Made by a program: the position numbers and the translations under genes. From Salipiger mucosus DSM 16094 (GTDB lineage: Bacteria > Pseudomonadota > Alphaproteobacteria > Rhodobacterales > Rhodobacteraceae), in assembly GCF_000442255.1 (NCBI RefSeq), contig NZ_KE557282.1, positions 143,322-207,321 on the forward strand: a stretch of DNA of 64,000 bases, written 5' to 3'. The notes under the pieces were generated by a model. The model made no database searches. It saw nothing but the letters and a program-made list of their open reading frames with translations, and was not told the DNA's origin. Position 1 is the first letter of the stretch. Each line of letters begins with the position of its first letter. Positions 35,936 to 45,457 of the stretch are shown here, piece by piece.

Positions 35936-35947
35936 CACGATATCGTG
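35936..35947. promoter_or_regulatory. Perfect 12-base palindrome between cytochrome c and nqrA
   Basis: CACGATATCGTG is a perfect palindrome placed 28 bases from the cytochrome start and 76 bases from nqrA. It is the most symmetric element of the divergent promoter region and could bind a dimeric regulator of both units. No regulator is encoded next to it. Confidence 0.4.
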
Positions 35948-36023
35948 ATCGTATGGGCGCCTCGTGAGTCTCGCAAGCGTCGTGAGCAAAACGGGCGGCA
36001 TATCGAGCGGTAGAGGATACACC

Positions 36024-37292
36024 GTGTCTGCTTTCTGGACGACCGGCCTGCCCCTTCAGGGCCGAGTTGCCGACGCGGCGTCGGCCCCGGAGCGGGTCAT
36101 CACTGCCGAGGCAACGCTGACGGCCACCGCGCGGGACGATCTGCGCGTCGAACCGCTCGTCTCCGAGGGCGACACCGTGGCGCAGGGCGCGCCACTGCTG
36201 CGGCTGCGGCGCGCGCATGGGCTGGTCATCACCGCACCGATGCCGGGACGCATCGCGCATCTCGACCTCGGGCCGGGGCAGCGGCTGGAGCGGATCGAGC
36301 TGTTTCACGAGCCGGACGCCGGTCGCCACCGCCACGAGCCGCCCGGTGACGAGACGGACGCCGCCGCCCTGCGCGCCCTGCTGCAGACCAGCGGGCTCTG
36401 GCGCAGCCTGCGCTCGCGCCCTTTCGGTCATGTGCCCGCGCCCGACGAGAGGCCTGCGGCGATCTTCGTCATGGCGCTCGACACGCGGCCCGGGGCGCCA
36501 TCGCCCGCCACGGCCCTCGCGGGCGACGAGGCTGCTTTCGCAAGGGGCCTGCGAGCGCTGGGAGCGCTGGCCTCGGAGGCGGTCTTCCTCTGCCAGGAGC
36601 AGGGGGCGGATCTCCTTCCCGCGAGCGAGGCGGTCCAAGGTCTGCGCATCCTCGAGAGCAAGGCGGTGCATCCCTGGGGGCTTGCCGGGCTGCAGATCCA
36701 TCGCAATTTCCCCGCCGCGCCGGGCCGGCCCGTCTGGGACGTCGCCGCCGAGGACGTGACCGCACTGGGCGAGCTGCTCGGGACCGGTTACCTGCGCGAC
36801 ACGCGACTGGTTTCCGTCACCGGCAGCGCCATGCGCACGCCCGTGCTGGTGCGCTGCCAGCCCTGGGCCGATCTGCGCGGGCTGGCGCAGGGCCACGTCC
36901 GGCCCGGTCCGCATGTGATCCTGTCGGGCTCTGCGCTCGACGGCCGCAAGGCCCGCTGGCTGCGGCCGGGCGACCGTCAGGCGGCGGTGCTGACGCCCGA
37001 AGACCATGCGCCGGTGGATCACTGGTTCCTGCGGGCCCTGCGCGGCGCCTCGCGCCCGCTGCCGCTCATCCCCAGCGCGGCGCTCGACCGGGCGCTCGGC
37101 GGCGAGATCCCGGCGGTGCCGCTGCTGCGCGCGCTTTCGGCGGGCGACGCAGAGGGCTTGATCCGGCTGGGCGCGCTGTCGCTGCTCGCTGAGGATCTCG
37201 CCCTGGCCGACTACGTCACCCGCGCCGAGCCGCGGCTCTCGCGAATGCTGGACAGCCTGCTGGAGCGGATCGAGGCGGAGGGCATCGCATGA
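36024..37292 (+). CDS. nqrA: Na+-translocating NADH:quinone reductase subunit A
   Basis: A 422-residue soluble subunit of the sodium-pumping NADH:quinone oxidoreductase. It has the barrel-sandwich N-terminal region (VEPLVSEGDTVAQGAPLLR, then VITAPMPGRIAHLDLG) and the order of genes downstream confirms the call. NqrA takes part in the quinone side of the complex. The GTG at 36024 has AGAGGA six bases upstream. It overlaps nqrB in an ATGA junction. Confidence 0.9.
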   Translation: MSAFWTTGLPLQGRVADAASAPERVITAEATLTATARDDLRVEPLVSEGDTVAQGAPLLRLRRAHGLVITAPMPGRIAHLDLGPGQRLERIELFHEPDAGRHRHEPPGDETDAAALRALLQTSGLWRSLRSRPFGHVPAPDERPAAIFVMALDTRPGAPSPATALAGDEAAFARGLRALGALASEAVFLCQEQGADLLPASEAVQGLRILESKAVHPWGLAGLQIHRNFPAAPGRPVWDVAAEDVTALGELLGTGYLRDTRLVSVTGSAMRTPVLVRCQPWADLRGLAQGHVRPGPHVILSGSALDGRKARWLRPGDRQAAVLTPEDHAPVDHWFLRALRGASRPLPLIPSAALDRALGGEIPAVPLLRALSAGDAEGLIRLGALSLLAEDLALADYVTRAEPRLSRMLDSLLERIEAEGIA

Positions 37293-38065
37293 TCCGGGGG
37301 CTCTGGGACCGCGAAACCGTCGCCATGATGCTACTGATCGCGATCTTTCCCGTGGTCGCGCTCTGGGTCATGGCCGAGGGGCTGGAGGCCGTCGCGCGGC
37401 TGCTCTTCTTCCTCGTGGTCGCGGGCGTCTGGCACGTGATCTGGATGCTGGCGCGGGCGCAGCCGCCCTCGATCGCGGGGGCGATGACGGCCATCTGCCT
37501 CGCCATGCTAGCGCCGCGCGAGCTGGGGCTGGTGGCGCTGCTGCTCTCGACCAGCTTCGGCGTGGTCATGGCCGAGCTCGCCTTCGGCGGTTGGGGGCGC
37601 AACGTGCTCAACCCGGCGACGGTGACGCTGGCCTTCATGGGCTTCGGCTACCCGGTGGCGCCCTGGCCGGATCTCGCGGTGCAGCTGGGCTGGGCCGCTG
37701 CGCCCGCGGCGTTGATCGGCATGGCAACGGGCGTGATCGCGGCGCCGCTGGTGGTTTCGACCGTCTTGGCGCTTGCGGTGGGGGCGGTGCTGGGTGTCGA
37801 CTATGCCGAGACCGGCACCGCAGTCGCCGTGGTGCTGGTGCTGCTGGTCTGCGATCCCGTGGCCAGCGCCGCGACGCGGCTGGGCCGCTGGCTGAACGGC
37901 GCGCTCTTCGGCGCGTTGGCTGCGGCTTTCACGGCACACTGGAGCGGCGCGGCGCCTGTGCAGGCGATGGTCTCGGCGGCGTTGCTCGCCTCGCTCGCCG
38001 CGCCGCTGCTCGACGAGCTGTCCATCGCGCTCTGGGTCAGACGACGGAGGAAACGGTTTGGCTGA
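37289..38065 (+). CDS. nqrB: NqrB/RnfD-family membrane subunit, unusually short
   Basis: A 258-residue polytopic membrane protein in the nqrB position; typical NqrB has about 400 residues. GRNVLNPATVTLAF and CDPVASAATRLGRWLNG match the NqrB/RnfD motifs around NPA and DPVSA. The segment between them is short and lacks the S/T-G-A-T motif whose threonine carries covalent FMN in NqrB. The frame has no sign of disruption, and both ends are coupled to neighbours (ATGA with nqrA; eight-base overlap with nqrC), so this looks like a stable reduced form. Confidence 0.8.
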   Translation: MIRGLWDRETVAMMLLIAIFPVVALWVMAEGLEAVARLLFFLVVAGVWHVIWMLARAQPPSIAGAMTAICLAMLAPRELGLVALLLSTSFGVVMAELAFGGWGRNVLNPATVTLAFMGFGYPVAPWPDLAVQLGWAAAPAALIGMATGVIAAPLVVSTVLALAVGAVLGVDYAETGTAVAVVLVLLVCDPVASAATRLGRWLNGALFGALAAAFTAHWSGAAPVQAMVSAALLASLAAPLLDELSIALWVRRRRKRFG

Positions 38066-38858
38066 TCTCAACCCGATCTCGGCCTGGCGGCGCCTGCTCG
38101 TGCTGCCAAACGAAAGCCGCACCAAGACGCTGTTCGTCGCTTTCCTGACGGCGGTGGTCTGCGCCGTGGTAGTGAGCGCGGCAACGGTGATCCTGCGACC
38201 CATCCAGGCGGCCAACCGCGCCGCCGAGGTGCAGGTCCGGCTCGAGGCGCTGCTGACGGCGATCCCGGGCATGGCCGACCTGCTGGACGAGGCCGAGGAC
38301 GCGACGCTGGTCTCGGTCGTGGTGAACCTCGACACGGGCCACGCGGCAAAGGACGTCACGCCCGAGACGCTCGAGACCGCGCTGCTGGACACGGCGAACT
38401 GGACCGCGCTCACGCCCGAGCAGGACCTCGCGGACATCGGCAACCGGCCCGACTTCGTGCGGGTCTACATGTTGCGCGAGGCGGACGAGGTCGAGCTGCT
38501 GGTGCTGCCGATCTTCGGCGCGGGCTACAACGGGCGCATCGAGGCGCTGATCGCGCTGCGCGGCGACATGGAAACCATCGCCGGGATGACGGTCACCGAC
38601 CAGTCCGAGACGCCGGGCCTGGGCGCGCGGATCGAGGAACCGGCATGGCAGGCGGAGTTCGCCGGCACCCGCTATGTCGACGACAGCGGCGAGATGCGCT
38701 TTGCGGTCGCGCACGGCCCAAGCACCAGCGACTACGAGGTCGACGGCATCACCGGCGCCACCCGCACGAGCAACGCCATGACGCGGATCGTGCGGTTCTG
38801 GCTGGGGCCGACGGGCTACGGCCCGCTGATCGAGTCCGTCCGCGACGGGGAGTTCTGA
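38058..38858 (+). CDS. nqrC: Na+-translocating NADH:quinone reductase subunit C
   Basis: A 266-residue subunit with one N-terminal membrane anchor and a periplasmic FMN domain. The flavinylation motif is present as GITGATRTS; the threonine of TGAT is the expected FMN attachment site, modified by ApbE, which is encoded downstream. It starts with TTG, with GGAGG seven bases before it, and overlaps nqrB by eight bases. Confidence 0.92.
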   Translation: MADLNPISAWRRLLVLPNESRTKTLFVAFLTAVVCAVVVSAATVILRPIQAANRAAEVQVRLEALLTAIPGMADLLDEAEDATLVSVVVNLDTGHAAKDVTPETLETALLDTANWTALTPEQDLADIGNRPDFVRVYMLREADEVELLVLPIFGAGYNGRIEALIALRGDMETIAGMTVTDQSETPGLGARIEEPAWQAEFAGTRYVDDSGEMRFAVAHGPSTSDYEVDGITGATRTSNAMTRIVRFWLGPTGYGPLIESVRDGEF

Positions 38859-38861
38859 GCC

Positions 38862-39527
38862 ATGGCCGCCGACCCGCGCCTCCGCTCGGCCCTGATCGCG
38901 CCGCTGGTCGCGAAGAACCCGATCACGTTGCAGATCCTCGGCATCTGCTCGGCGCTGGCCGTGACGACCTCGCTCGACACGGCGCTGACCATGGCGGTCT
39001 CGCTGACCGTGGTGCTGGTGCTCTCGTCGCTCATCGTCAGCACGATCCGCCGGCATATCCCCGGCACGATCCGGCTGATCGTGCAGATCGTCATCGTCGC
39101 CTCGCTGGTGATCGTCATCGACCAGTTCCTGCAGGCCTACTTCTTCGACATCAGCCAGCGGCTGTCGGTCTTCGTGGCGCTCATCACGACCAACTGCCTC
39201 GTGCTGGGACGGACCGAGTCCTTCGCCCGCTCCAACCCGCCGCTGGCCTCCATGGCCGACGCGCTGGGCAACGGGCTGGGCTATTCGCTGGTGCTGGTGA
39301 CGATCGGTGCGATCCGCGAGCTTTTCGGCACGGGCACGCTGCTGGGCCTGCAGGTCTTCGAGACGGTGGACCAGGGCGGCTGGTTCACGCCGCTGAGCCT
39401 GATGCTGCTGGCCCCAAGCGCCTTCTTCCTGCTGGGCGGGCTGGTCTGGGCGGTGCGCAGCCTGTTGCCCGAGCAGGCCGAGGCCCGCGAGACGACCCCG
39501 CCCGAGGTCGAGGAGGCGCGCCCGTGA
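38862..39527 (+). CDS. nqrD: Na+-translocating NADH:quinone reductase subunit D
   Basis: A 221-residue integral membrane subunit of the NqrD/RnfE family, with six predicted helices and the conserved [15 protein letters not shown] segment. Together with NqrE it forms the pseudo-symmetric membrane core that holds an iron centre. A charged C-terminal tail ([15 protein letters not shown]) extends beyond the usual end. It overlaps nqrE in a GTGA junction. Confidence 0.92.
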   Translation: MAADPRLRSALIAPLVAKNPITLQILGICSALAVTTSLDTALTMAVSLTVVLVLSSLIVSTIRRHIPGTIRLIVQIVIVASLVIVIDQFLQAYFFDISQRLSVFVALITTNCLVLGRTESFARSNPPLASMADALGNGLGYSLVLVTIGAIRELFGTGTLLGLQVFETVDQGGWFTPLSLMLLAPSAFFLLGGLVWAVRSLLPEQAEARETTPPEVEEARP

Positions 39528-40135
39528 GCGATCTGGCGGCCCTCTTCTTCCGTGCGATGTTCGTCGAGAACATGCCGCTGAGCTTCTTCCTGGGGCTCTG
39601 CACCTTTCTCGCGCTGTCGAAGCGGCCGGAGACGGCGGTGGGGCTGGGGGTCGCCATGATCGGGGTGATGGGCGCCACGGTGCCGCTCAACCAGGTGATC
39701 TACACCGGGCTGCTCGCCCCCGGCGCCTGGGCCTGGGCCGGGCGGCCGGACATCGACCTGTCCTACCTGTCGCTGCTGGCCTTCATAGGGCTCATCGCGG
39801 CCTTCGTGCAGCTGCTCGAAATGCTGCTCGAGCGCTTCTTTCCGGCGATCCATGCCGCCTTCGGGGTCTTCCTGCCGCTGCTGACCGTGCAATGCGCGAT
39901 CCTGGGCGGGAGCCTCTTCATGGTCGAACGCCGCTACGACCTGCCGGAGGCGGTGGTCTTCGGCCTGGGCAGCGGCGCGGGATTTGCCATCGCGGTGGTG
40001 ATGCTGGCCGCGATCCGGTCGCGGCTGGCCTATGCCGACATGCCCGCCGGGCTGCGCGGACTGGGCATCACCTTCATCCTCGCGGGGATGATGTCGATGG
40101 GCTTTTCCTCGTTCGGACAGATGGTGGCGCCATGA
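39524..40135 (+). CDS. nqrE: Na+-translocating NADH:quinone reductase subunit E
   Basis: A 203-residue six-helix subunit of the NqrE/RnfA family. [22 protein letters not shown] and the later [14 protein letters not shown] contain the paired cysteine positions that, with NqrD, ligate the intramembrane iron centre. The GTG start at 39524 overlaps the nqrD stop; the stop overlaps nqrF (ATGA). Confidence 0.93.
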   Translation: MSDLAALFFRAMFVENMPLSFFLGLCTFLALSKRPETAVGLGVAMIGVMGATVPLNQVIYTGLLAPGAWAWAGRPDIDLSYLSLLAFIGLIAAFVQLLEMLLERFFPAIHAAFGVFLPLLTVQCAILGGSLFMVERRYDLPEAVVFGLGSGAGFAIAVVMLAAIRSRLAYADMPAGLRGLGITFILAGMMSMGFSSFGQMVAP

Positions 40136-41352
40136 TCGAGATCGCGCTGGGGTCCATCATCGTCGTCGCGCTGCTCGTGGCTCTGAGCCTGATGTTGCTG
40201 GTCGCGCGGCAGCGGCTGGTGCCGCAGGGGGCCGTCGTCGTGACCGTCAACGAGGGCCGCCAGATCAGTGCCCGGCGCGGCGAGACGCTGCTCTCGGTCC
40301 TGCATGGCGCGGGCATCGGCATCCCGGCGGGCTGCGGCGGCAGCGGCACCTGCGGGCTTTGCCGCGTCACCGCCGAGGGCGTGGGGGCGGGCGAGCCGCA
40401 GGCGACGGAAAAGGCCGTGGTCTCGGCTGCCGAGCGGCGCAGCCACGTGCGTCTCGCCTGCCAGGTCACGCTGCGCGGGCCGGTCGAGGTCTCGCTGCCG
40501 ACCGACCTGCTCTCGGTCGAGACCATGGCCTGCACCGTGGTCTCGAACCGAATGGTGGCGCCGCTCATCCGCGAGCTCGTGGTCGATCTGCCCGAGGAGC
40601 AGGACATGGATTTCCGCGCGGGCAGCTTCATGCAGATCACCGTGCCGCCCTACGAGCTGGACTTCCGCGACATCGAGGTTCCCGAGGCCTTTGCCGAGAC
40701 ATGGACCGACGCCGGCTGGCGGATGATGAAGGCGCGCGCGACAAAATCGGTGACGCGCGCCTATTCCATCGCCAACCGCCCCGAGGACGCCGGGCGTGCG
40801 GTCTTCAACATCCGCCTCGCCGCACCGCCGCCGGGGCGCGAGCACGAGGTGCCGCCGGGGCTGGTCTCCTCCTACCTGTTCGGGCTCTCGGCGGGCGACC
40901 GGCTGGACCTTTCGGGTCCCTTCGGCGACTTCCGCGTGCAGCCGACCGAGCGCGAGATGGTCTTCATCGGCGGCGGCGTGGGCATGGCGCCGCTGCGGGC
41001 GATGATCCACGAGCAGATCGCGCTGGGGACGACGCGGCGCATGTCCTACTTCTACGGCGCGCGCTCGGGGATCGACCTGTTCTATACCGAGGAATTCGAC
41101 GCCATCGCCGCGGCGCATCCCAACTTCACCTGGACGCCCGCACTGTCGGATCCCGCGCCGGGCGACCGCTGGACGGGGGCCACGGGCTTCATCCACGAGA
41201 CGGTGCGCGCGGCGCTCTCGAAGCACCCGGCGCCCGAGGACTGCGAATACTACCTCTGCGGCCCGCCGATGATGATCTCGGCGGTGCTCGCGATGCTGGA
41301 CAGGCTGGGCGTCGAGCGCCAGTCGATCTTCAACGACGATTTCGGAGCATGA
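40132..41352 (+). CDS. nqrF: Na+-translocating NADH:quinone reductase subunit F
   Basis: A 406-residue NADH-oxidising subunit of the standard length. An N-terminal membrane helix is followed by a [2Fe-2S] domain ([10 protein letters not shown] and a later cysteine in RLACQV), an FAD domain ([11 protein letters not shown]) and an NADH domain ([22 protein letters not shown]). Start 40132 overlaps the nqrE stop. Confidence 0.95.
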   Translation: MIEIALGSIIVVALLVALSLMLLVARQRLVPQGAVVVTVNEGRQISARRGETLLSVLHGAGIGIPAGCGGSGTCGLCRVTAEGVGAGEPQATEKAVVSAAERRSHVRLACQVTLRGPVEVSLPTDLLSVETMACTVVSNRMVAPLIRELVVDLPEEQDMDFRAGSFMQITVPPYELDFRDIEVPEAFAETWTDAGWRMMKARATKSVTRAYSIANRPEDAGRAVFNIRLAAPPPGREHEVPPGLVSSYLFGLSAGDRLDLSGPFGDFRVQPTEREMVFIGGGVGMAPLRAMIHEQIALGTTRRMSYFYGARSGIDLFYTEEFDAIAAAHPNFTWTPALSDPAPGDRWTGATGFIHETVRAALSKHPAPEDCEYYLCGPPMMISAVLAMLDRLGVERQSIFNDDFGA

Positions 41353-41355
41353 GCC

Positions 41356-42342
41356 ATGGCACAGGCTGGATCTCACCCCGATAGACGCCGCGTCCTGCTG
41401 GGCGGCTGCGCCGCGCTGGCTTCCGGCCTCGGCGCGCCGCTGATCGCGGGGGCGCCGGCCACGGAAACGCTGCGCGGCCGGGCTTTCGGGACCGACTGGT
41501 CGGTGAGCCTGCCAGGGGGGGCGGCCCGTCCGGGGCTGGGGCGGCAATTGTCGGCGCTGCTGGCTGGGATCGACCGCGAGATGTCGCCCTGGCGGGCGGA
41601 CAGCACGCTGAGCGCGCTCAACCGTGCCGGGGCAGGGGCGCAGGGGATCGGCCCGGAGCTTGCCACCGTGACCGGCGCCGCGCTGAGCCTGGCCGAGACG
41701 ACCGGCGGGCTCTTCGATCCGACCCTCGGGCCGGCTGTGGCCCGCTGGGGCTTCGGGCCCATCGACACGGCGGCCGAAACGGGCTGGCGCGGCCTGTTGC
41801 TGGACGGCGAGGACCTGCACAAGGCCGAGGGCGCACTGACGCTCGACCTCTGCGGCATCGCCAAGGGGCGCGCGCTGGACCGCATGGGCGCGCATCTGGC
41901 GGCCGAGGGGGCGGAGGCGCATTTCATCGCCTTCGGCGGCGAGGTGCTGGCGGCGGGCCGTCACCCATCCGGCCGGGCCTGGCGCGTGGGTGTCGAGCAG
42001 CCGCTGCCCGGAGACGCAGGGCTTTACGGCCGGGTCGCGCTGGCCGATGCGGCCATCGCCACCTCGGGGATCAAGGCGAACAGCTACCTCCTGGGCGCGC
42101 GGCGCTACAGCCATATCATCGACAGTGGCACCCTGCGTCCCGTGGCGGGTGATCTGCTCTCGGTCTCGGTGCGTGCGCGCACCGCGATGGAGGCCGACGG
42201 CTGGGCGACCGCGCTGATGGCCGCAGGAGACGGCGGGCCGGGGGTGGCGCGGCAGAACGGGGTGGATGCGCTGTTTCTCTTCGGCGGCGCGGGTGCCCTG
42301 CGCGCCGAGGTGGCCGGGCGCTTCGCGCTCGAGCGGGGGTAG
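41356..42342 (+). CDS. apbE: FAD:protein FMN transferase
   Basis: A 328-residue ApbE-family flavin transferase that moves FMN from FAD onto a threonine of NqrC (and normally NqrB). An N-terminal twin-arginine-like leader (DRRRVLLGGCAAL) points to export to the periplasm. The family motifs MSPWRADSTLSALN, LDLCGIAKG and YSHIIDSGT are present. It starts four bases after nqrF, inside the nqr operon, which matches its job. Confidence 0.92.
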   Translation: MAQAGSHPDRRRVLLGGCAALASGLGAPLIAGAPATETLRGRAFGTDWSVSLPGGAARPGLGRQLSALLAGIDREMSPWRADSTLSALNRAGAGAQGIGPELATVTGAALSLAETTGGLFDPTLGPAVARWGFGPIDTAAETGWRGLLLDGEDLHKAEGALTLDLCGIAKGRALDRMGAHLAAEGAEAHFIAFGGEVLAAGRHPSGRAWRVGVEQPLPGDAGLYGRVALADAAIATSGIKANSYLLGARRYSHIIDSGTLRPVAGDLLSVSVRARTAMEADGWATALMAAGDGGPGVARQNGVDALFLFGGAGALRAEVAGRFALERG

Positions 42343-42346
42343 GCGG

Positions 42347-42523
42347 ATGGAGCTGCTCCTGGGCATCGGCATCGTGCTGCTCGCCGTCGGCGGGCTCTGC
42401 GCCGGGCTGCTGCTGACCGGCCGCCCGCCGCGAACCGCCTGCGACGGGATCGCCTGCGTCGGCGGCGGGCGCTGCGACGCCTGCCCGAAGCGCGCGGCAG
42501 CAAGGGAGCGGAGCGATGACTGA
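42347..42523 (+). CDS. nqrM: Na+-NQR maturation protein NqrM
   Basis: A 58-residue protein with one membrane helix followed by a cysteine cluster (CDGIACVGGGRCDACPKR) that is typical of NqrM, the factor thought to deliver iron to the NqrD/NqrE centre. It starts five bases after apbE and overlaps the CBS-domain gene by eight bases. Confidence 0.88.
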   Translation: MELLLGIGIVLLAVGGLCAGLLLTGRPPRTACDGIACVGGGRCDACPKRAAARERSDD

Positions 42524-42911
42524 CGCCGGCACCATCGAGCCCTACATGCGCACCGAGTTCCTGCGCCTGCACCCCGACACGGTGATCCGCCGCGCCATCG
42601 CCGAACTGCTGGCGAGCGGCGAGTCCGCCGCGCCCGTGGTCGACGACTCGGGGCACCTGGTCGGGATCTTCACGCAGAAGGACTGCTTCGCCCCGGCGCT
42701 GCAATCGGCCTACTACCAGAGCTGGCCCGACACCGTCGCGCGCTTCATGACCGCCGAGGTGCGGACGCTCGACGCGCATTGCGGGCTGATCGCGGCGGCC
42801 GAGATCTTTCATGGCGAGCCCTTCCGGGCCTTCCCGGTGACGCAGGGCGGCAGCCTCGTCGGCATGCTCAGCCGCGCCGACCTGCTCGCCGCGTTCATCG
42901 CCTTCGGGTAG
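42516..42911 (+). CDS. CBS-domain pair protein
   Basis: A 131-residue protein made of two CBS domains only (first around AAPVVDDSGHLVGIFTQKDC, second around FRAFPVTQGGSLVGMLSRADLL). Stand-alone CBS pairs bind adenine nucleotides and act as energy sensors. It overlaps nqrM by eight bases, which makes it part of the nqr operon; this association is unusual as far as I know. A role in adjusting the NQR pump to ATP/AMP level is a possible reading. Confidence 0.85.
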   Translation: MTDAGTIEPYMRTEFLRLHPDTVIRRAIAELLASGESAAPVVDDSGHLVGIFTQKDCFAPALQSAYYQSWPDTVARFMTAEVRTLDAHCGLIAAAEIFHGEPFRAFPVTQGGSLVGMLSRADLLAAFIAFG

Positions 42912-42965
42912 CGCCAGAGCGGCCGGTTGCCTTGCCCCGATGGCCGCGCGGCATAGACTTGACCC

Positions 42966-43571
42966 ATGGGCAAGGCATCCGACGACGACGACAAACTCTC
43001 GCGCTACCGCGACAAGCGGGATTTCTCGCGCAGCTCCGAGCCGCGCGGCAGCGCGGGTGGCGGGTCGAACCGCCCGCTTTTCGTGATCCAGAAGCACGAC
43101 GCCAGCAGCCTGCACTACGATGTCCGGCTCGAGGTGGACGGCGTGCTCAGGAGCTGGGCGGTGCCCAAGGGCCCGTCCACCGACCCGCGCGAAAAGCGCC
43201 TCGCGATCGCGACCGAAGACCATCCGCTCGACTACGCCGACTTCGAGGGGGTCATCCCCGAAAGCGACTACGGCGGCGGCACGGTGCTGATCTGGGATCG
43301 CGGCCCCTACGAGAACATCACCGAGAAGGAGGACGGCCTGCGCCCGATGTCAGAGGCTTTGGAGGCCGGGCACGCGCTGGTGTGGCTCGAGGGCGAGAAG
43401 CTTTCGGGTGGCTATGCCTTCCAGCGGATCGATGACGAGAAGGACCAGTGGCTCATGGTCAAGATGGACGACGAGGCGGCCGATGCCCGGCGCAACCCTG
43501 TCTCGACCGAACCGCTGTCTGCCGTCTCTGGCCGCGACCTGGACGAGATCGCGAAGGAGGAGGGATCATGA
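42966..43571 (+). CDS. Stand-alone DNA ligase D 3'-phosphoesterase domain protein
   Basis: A 201-residue protein equal to the phosphoesterase module of LigD. The catalytic motifs FVIQKHDASSLHYDVRLEVDG and PKGPSTDPREKRLA, including the metal-binding His and Asp residues, are present. The module trims 3'-phosphates and ribonucleotides at DNA breaks before end joining. It overlaps the ligase gene in an ATGA junction, the first of three genes that together make a full LigD. Confidence 0.9.
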   Translation: MGKASDDDDKLSRYRDKRDFSRSSEPRGSAGGGSNRPLFVIQKHDASSLHYDVRLEVDGVLRSWAVPKGPSTDPREKRLAIATEDHPLDYADFEGVIPESDYGGGTVLIWDRGPYENITEKEDGLRPMSEALEAGHALVWLEGEKLSGGYAFQRIDDEKDQWLMVKMDDEAADARRNPVSTEPLSAVSGRDLDEIAKEEGS

Positions 43572-44560
43572 GCGGCACGGGCATCGAGGCAGTGGACGCA
43601 TTGCCGAAAAGCGGGCATCCCGACTGGATGTCGCCGATGCTGGCGGTGCTGACCGACGACCGTTTTTCCGATCCGGACTGGGTCTTCGAGCGCAAGCTCG
43701 ACGGTGAGCGGCTGCTGATCTTCCGCGACGGCGACCGCCTGCGGCTGATGACGCGCAACCGGAACGTGGTGAACGACACCTACCCGGAACTGGCCGAGGC
43801 GCTGGCCGGCCAGCCGGCGCAGGAACTCGTGGCCGATGGCGAGGTCGTGGCCTTCGACGGCGCGGTGAGCAGCTTTTCGCGGCTGCAGGGGCGGATGCAC
43901 GTCAAGGATCCCGCCAAGGCACGCGAGAGCGGCATCGCGGTCTATCTCTACCTTTTCGATCTGCTGCGCCTCGACGGGCACGACCTGGCAGGCCTGCCGT
44001 TGCGGGACCGCAAGGCGACGCTGCGCCGCGCGCTTCGGTTCGAGGATCCGCTGCGCTACACGCCCCACCGCAACGCCGATGGCGAGGCTTTTTTCAAAGA
44101 GGCCTGCGGCAAGGGCTGGGAGGGGCTGATCGCCAAGGATGCCGGAGCGGGCTACACCCACGGCCGCTCGCGCGACTGGCTCAAGTTCAAGTGCGGCAAA
44201 GGGCAGGAACTGGTGATCGGCGGCTTCACCGCGCCCGAGGGCACGCGGAAGGGCTTCGGCGCGCTGCTGCTGGGCTACTACGAGGACAGCGCGCTACGCT
44301 ACGCGGGCAAGGTGGGCACCGGTTTCGACGACGCCTTTCTCGAGAGCTTCCGCGAGACGCTGGAGGCGCGGCGGCGCGAGACCTCGCCCTTCGACGAGCC
44401 GGTGGACGAGGCGGCGACCTGGGTCGAGCCTGACCAGGTGGCCGAGATCGGCTTCACCGAGTGGACGGGCGCCGGCAAGCTGCGCCATCCGCGGTTCCTC
44501 GGCTTGCGGCGCGACAAGCCCGCCAGTGAGGTGCGGCGCGAACGGGCGGAGGGATCATGA
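43568..44560 (+). CDS. ATP-dependent DNA ligase, LigD ligase module
   Basis: A 330-residue ATP-dependent ligase. The nucleotidyl-transferase motif I is VFERKLDGERLL with the adenylated lysine, followed by ADGEVVAFDG (motif III-like), GLIAKDAGAGY (IV) and WLKFKC (V), then an OB-fold. It corresponds to the central domain of LigD. The start at 43568 is the ATGA overlap with the phosphoesterase gene; it also overlaps the polymerase gene. Confidence 0.92.
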   Translation: MSGTGIEAVDALPKSGHPDWMSPMLAVLTDDRFSDPDWVFERKLDGERLLIFRDGDRLRLMTRNRNVVNDTYPELAEALAGQPAQELVADGEVVAFDGAVSSFSRLQGRMHVKDPAKARESGIAVYLYLFDLLRLDGHDLAGLPLRDRKATLRRALRFEDPLRYTPHRNADGEAFFKEACGKGWEGLIAKDAGAGYTHGRSRDWLKFKCGKGQELVIGGFTAPEGTRKGFGALLLGYYEDSALRYAGKVGTGFDDAFLESFRETLEARRRETSPFDEPVDEAATWVEPDQVAEIGFTEWTGAGKLRHPRFLGLRRDKPASEVRRERAEGS

Positions 44561-45447
44561 GCGGAACGATCGTCAGCGCGGGCGGGCGGAATATCGAGGT
44601 CTCGCACCCCGACAAGGTGCTTTTCCCCGACGACGGGATCACCAAGCTGGACCTCGCGCAGTACTGCGCCCGCATTGCCGAGACCGCGCTGCCGCACTAC
44701 CGCGACCGGCCGCTGACCATGCAGCGCTTTCCCGACGGTATCGGCGAGGACGGCTTTTTCCAGAAGAACGTGCCGGACCATTTCCCCGACTGGATCAAGC
44801 GGGTCGAGCTGCCGAAGGAGGGCGGCACCGTCACGCATGTCCTTGCAAACGAAGCCGCGACGCTGGTCTATCTCGCCGACCAGGGCTGCATCACGCCGCA
44901 TCTTGCGCTGTCGCGTGCCGACCGGCCGGGCTACCCGGACCGGATGGTCTTCGATCTCGACCCCTCCGACGACGACTTCGGCAAGGTGCAGGAGGTCGCC
45001 CGCGCGGTGAAGGCGGCGCTCGACGCGCGGGATCTGCCCAGCTTCGTCGCCACCACCGGCTCGCGCGGGTTTCACATCGTGCTGTCGCTGGATGCCTCGG
45101 CCGAGATCGACGCGCTGCGGCCCTTCGCTCGCGGTCTTGCCGCCGAGGTGGCCGAGGCGCATCCGAAGCTCGCCACCGTCGAGCAGCGCAAGGCGCAGCG
45201 CGGCGACCGCGTGCTGGCGGACACCTTCCGCACGGCCTATGCGCAGACCGCCGTGGCGCCCTACGCGGTGCGGGCCCGGCCCGGCGCCCCGGTCGCGACG
45301 CCGCTGCGCTGGGACGAGGCCTTCGGCTCGGACATGGCGCCCGACCGCTACACCGTCGCGACGATCTTTCGCCGGCTCGCGCAGGTCGAGGACCCCTGGG
45401 CCGGGATCGACGCCGAGCCGCTGGAGGCGGCCCGGCTTGCGGAGTAG
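44557..45447 (+). CDS. Primase-polymerase, LigD polymerase module
   Basis: A 296-residue archaeo-eukaryotic-primase-type polymerase equal to the C-terminal domain of Pseudomonas-type LigD. The catalytic aspartates lie in MVFDLDPSDDDF, with TTGSRGFHIVL and HPDKVLFPDDGITK as further landmarks. It fills gaps with ribo- or deoxynucleotides at broken ends. No Ku gene is seen in the window. It converges on the thiolase gene with a ten-base gap. Confidence 0.92.
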   Translation: MSGTIVSAGGRNIEVSHPDKVLFPDDGITKLDLAQYCARIAETALPHYRDRPLTMQRFPDGIGEDGFFQKNVPDHFPDWIKRVELPKEGGTVTHVLANEAATLVYLADQGCITPHLALSRADRPGYPDRMVFDLDPSDDDFGKVQEVARAVKAALDARDLPSFVATTGSRGFHIVLSLDASAEIDALRPFARGLAAEVAEAHPKLATVEQRKAQRGDRVLADTFRTAYAQTAVAPYAVRARPGAPVATPLRWDEAFGSDMAPDRYTVATIFRRLAQVEDPWAGIDAEPLEAARLAE

Positions 45448-45457
45448 GGCGTAGGGC

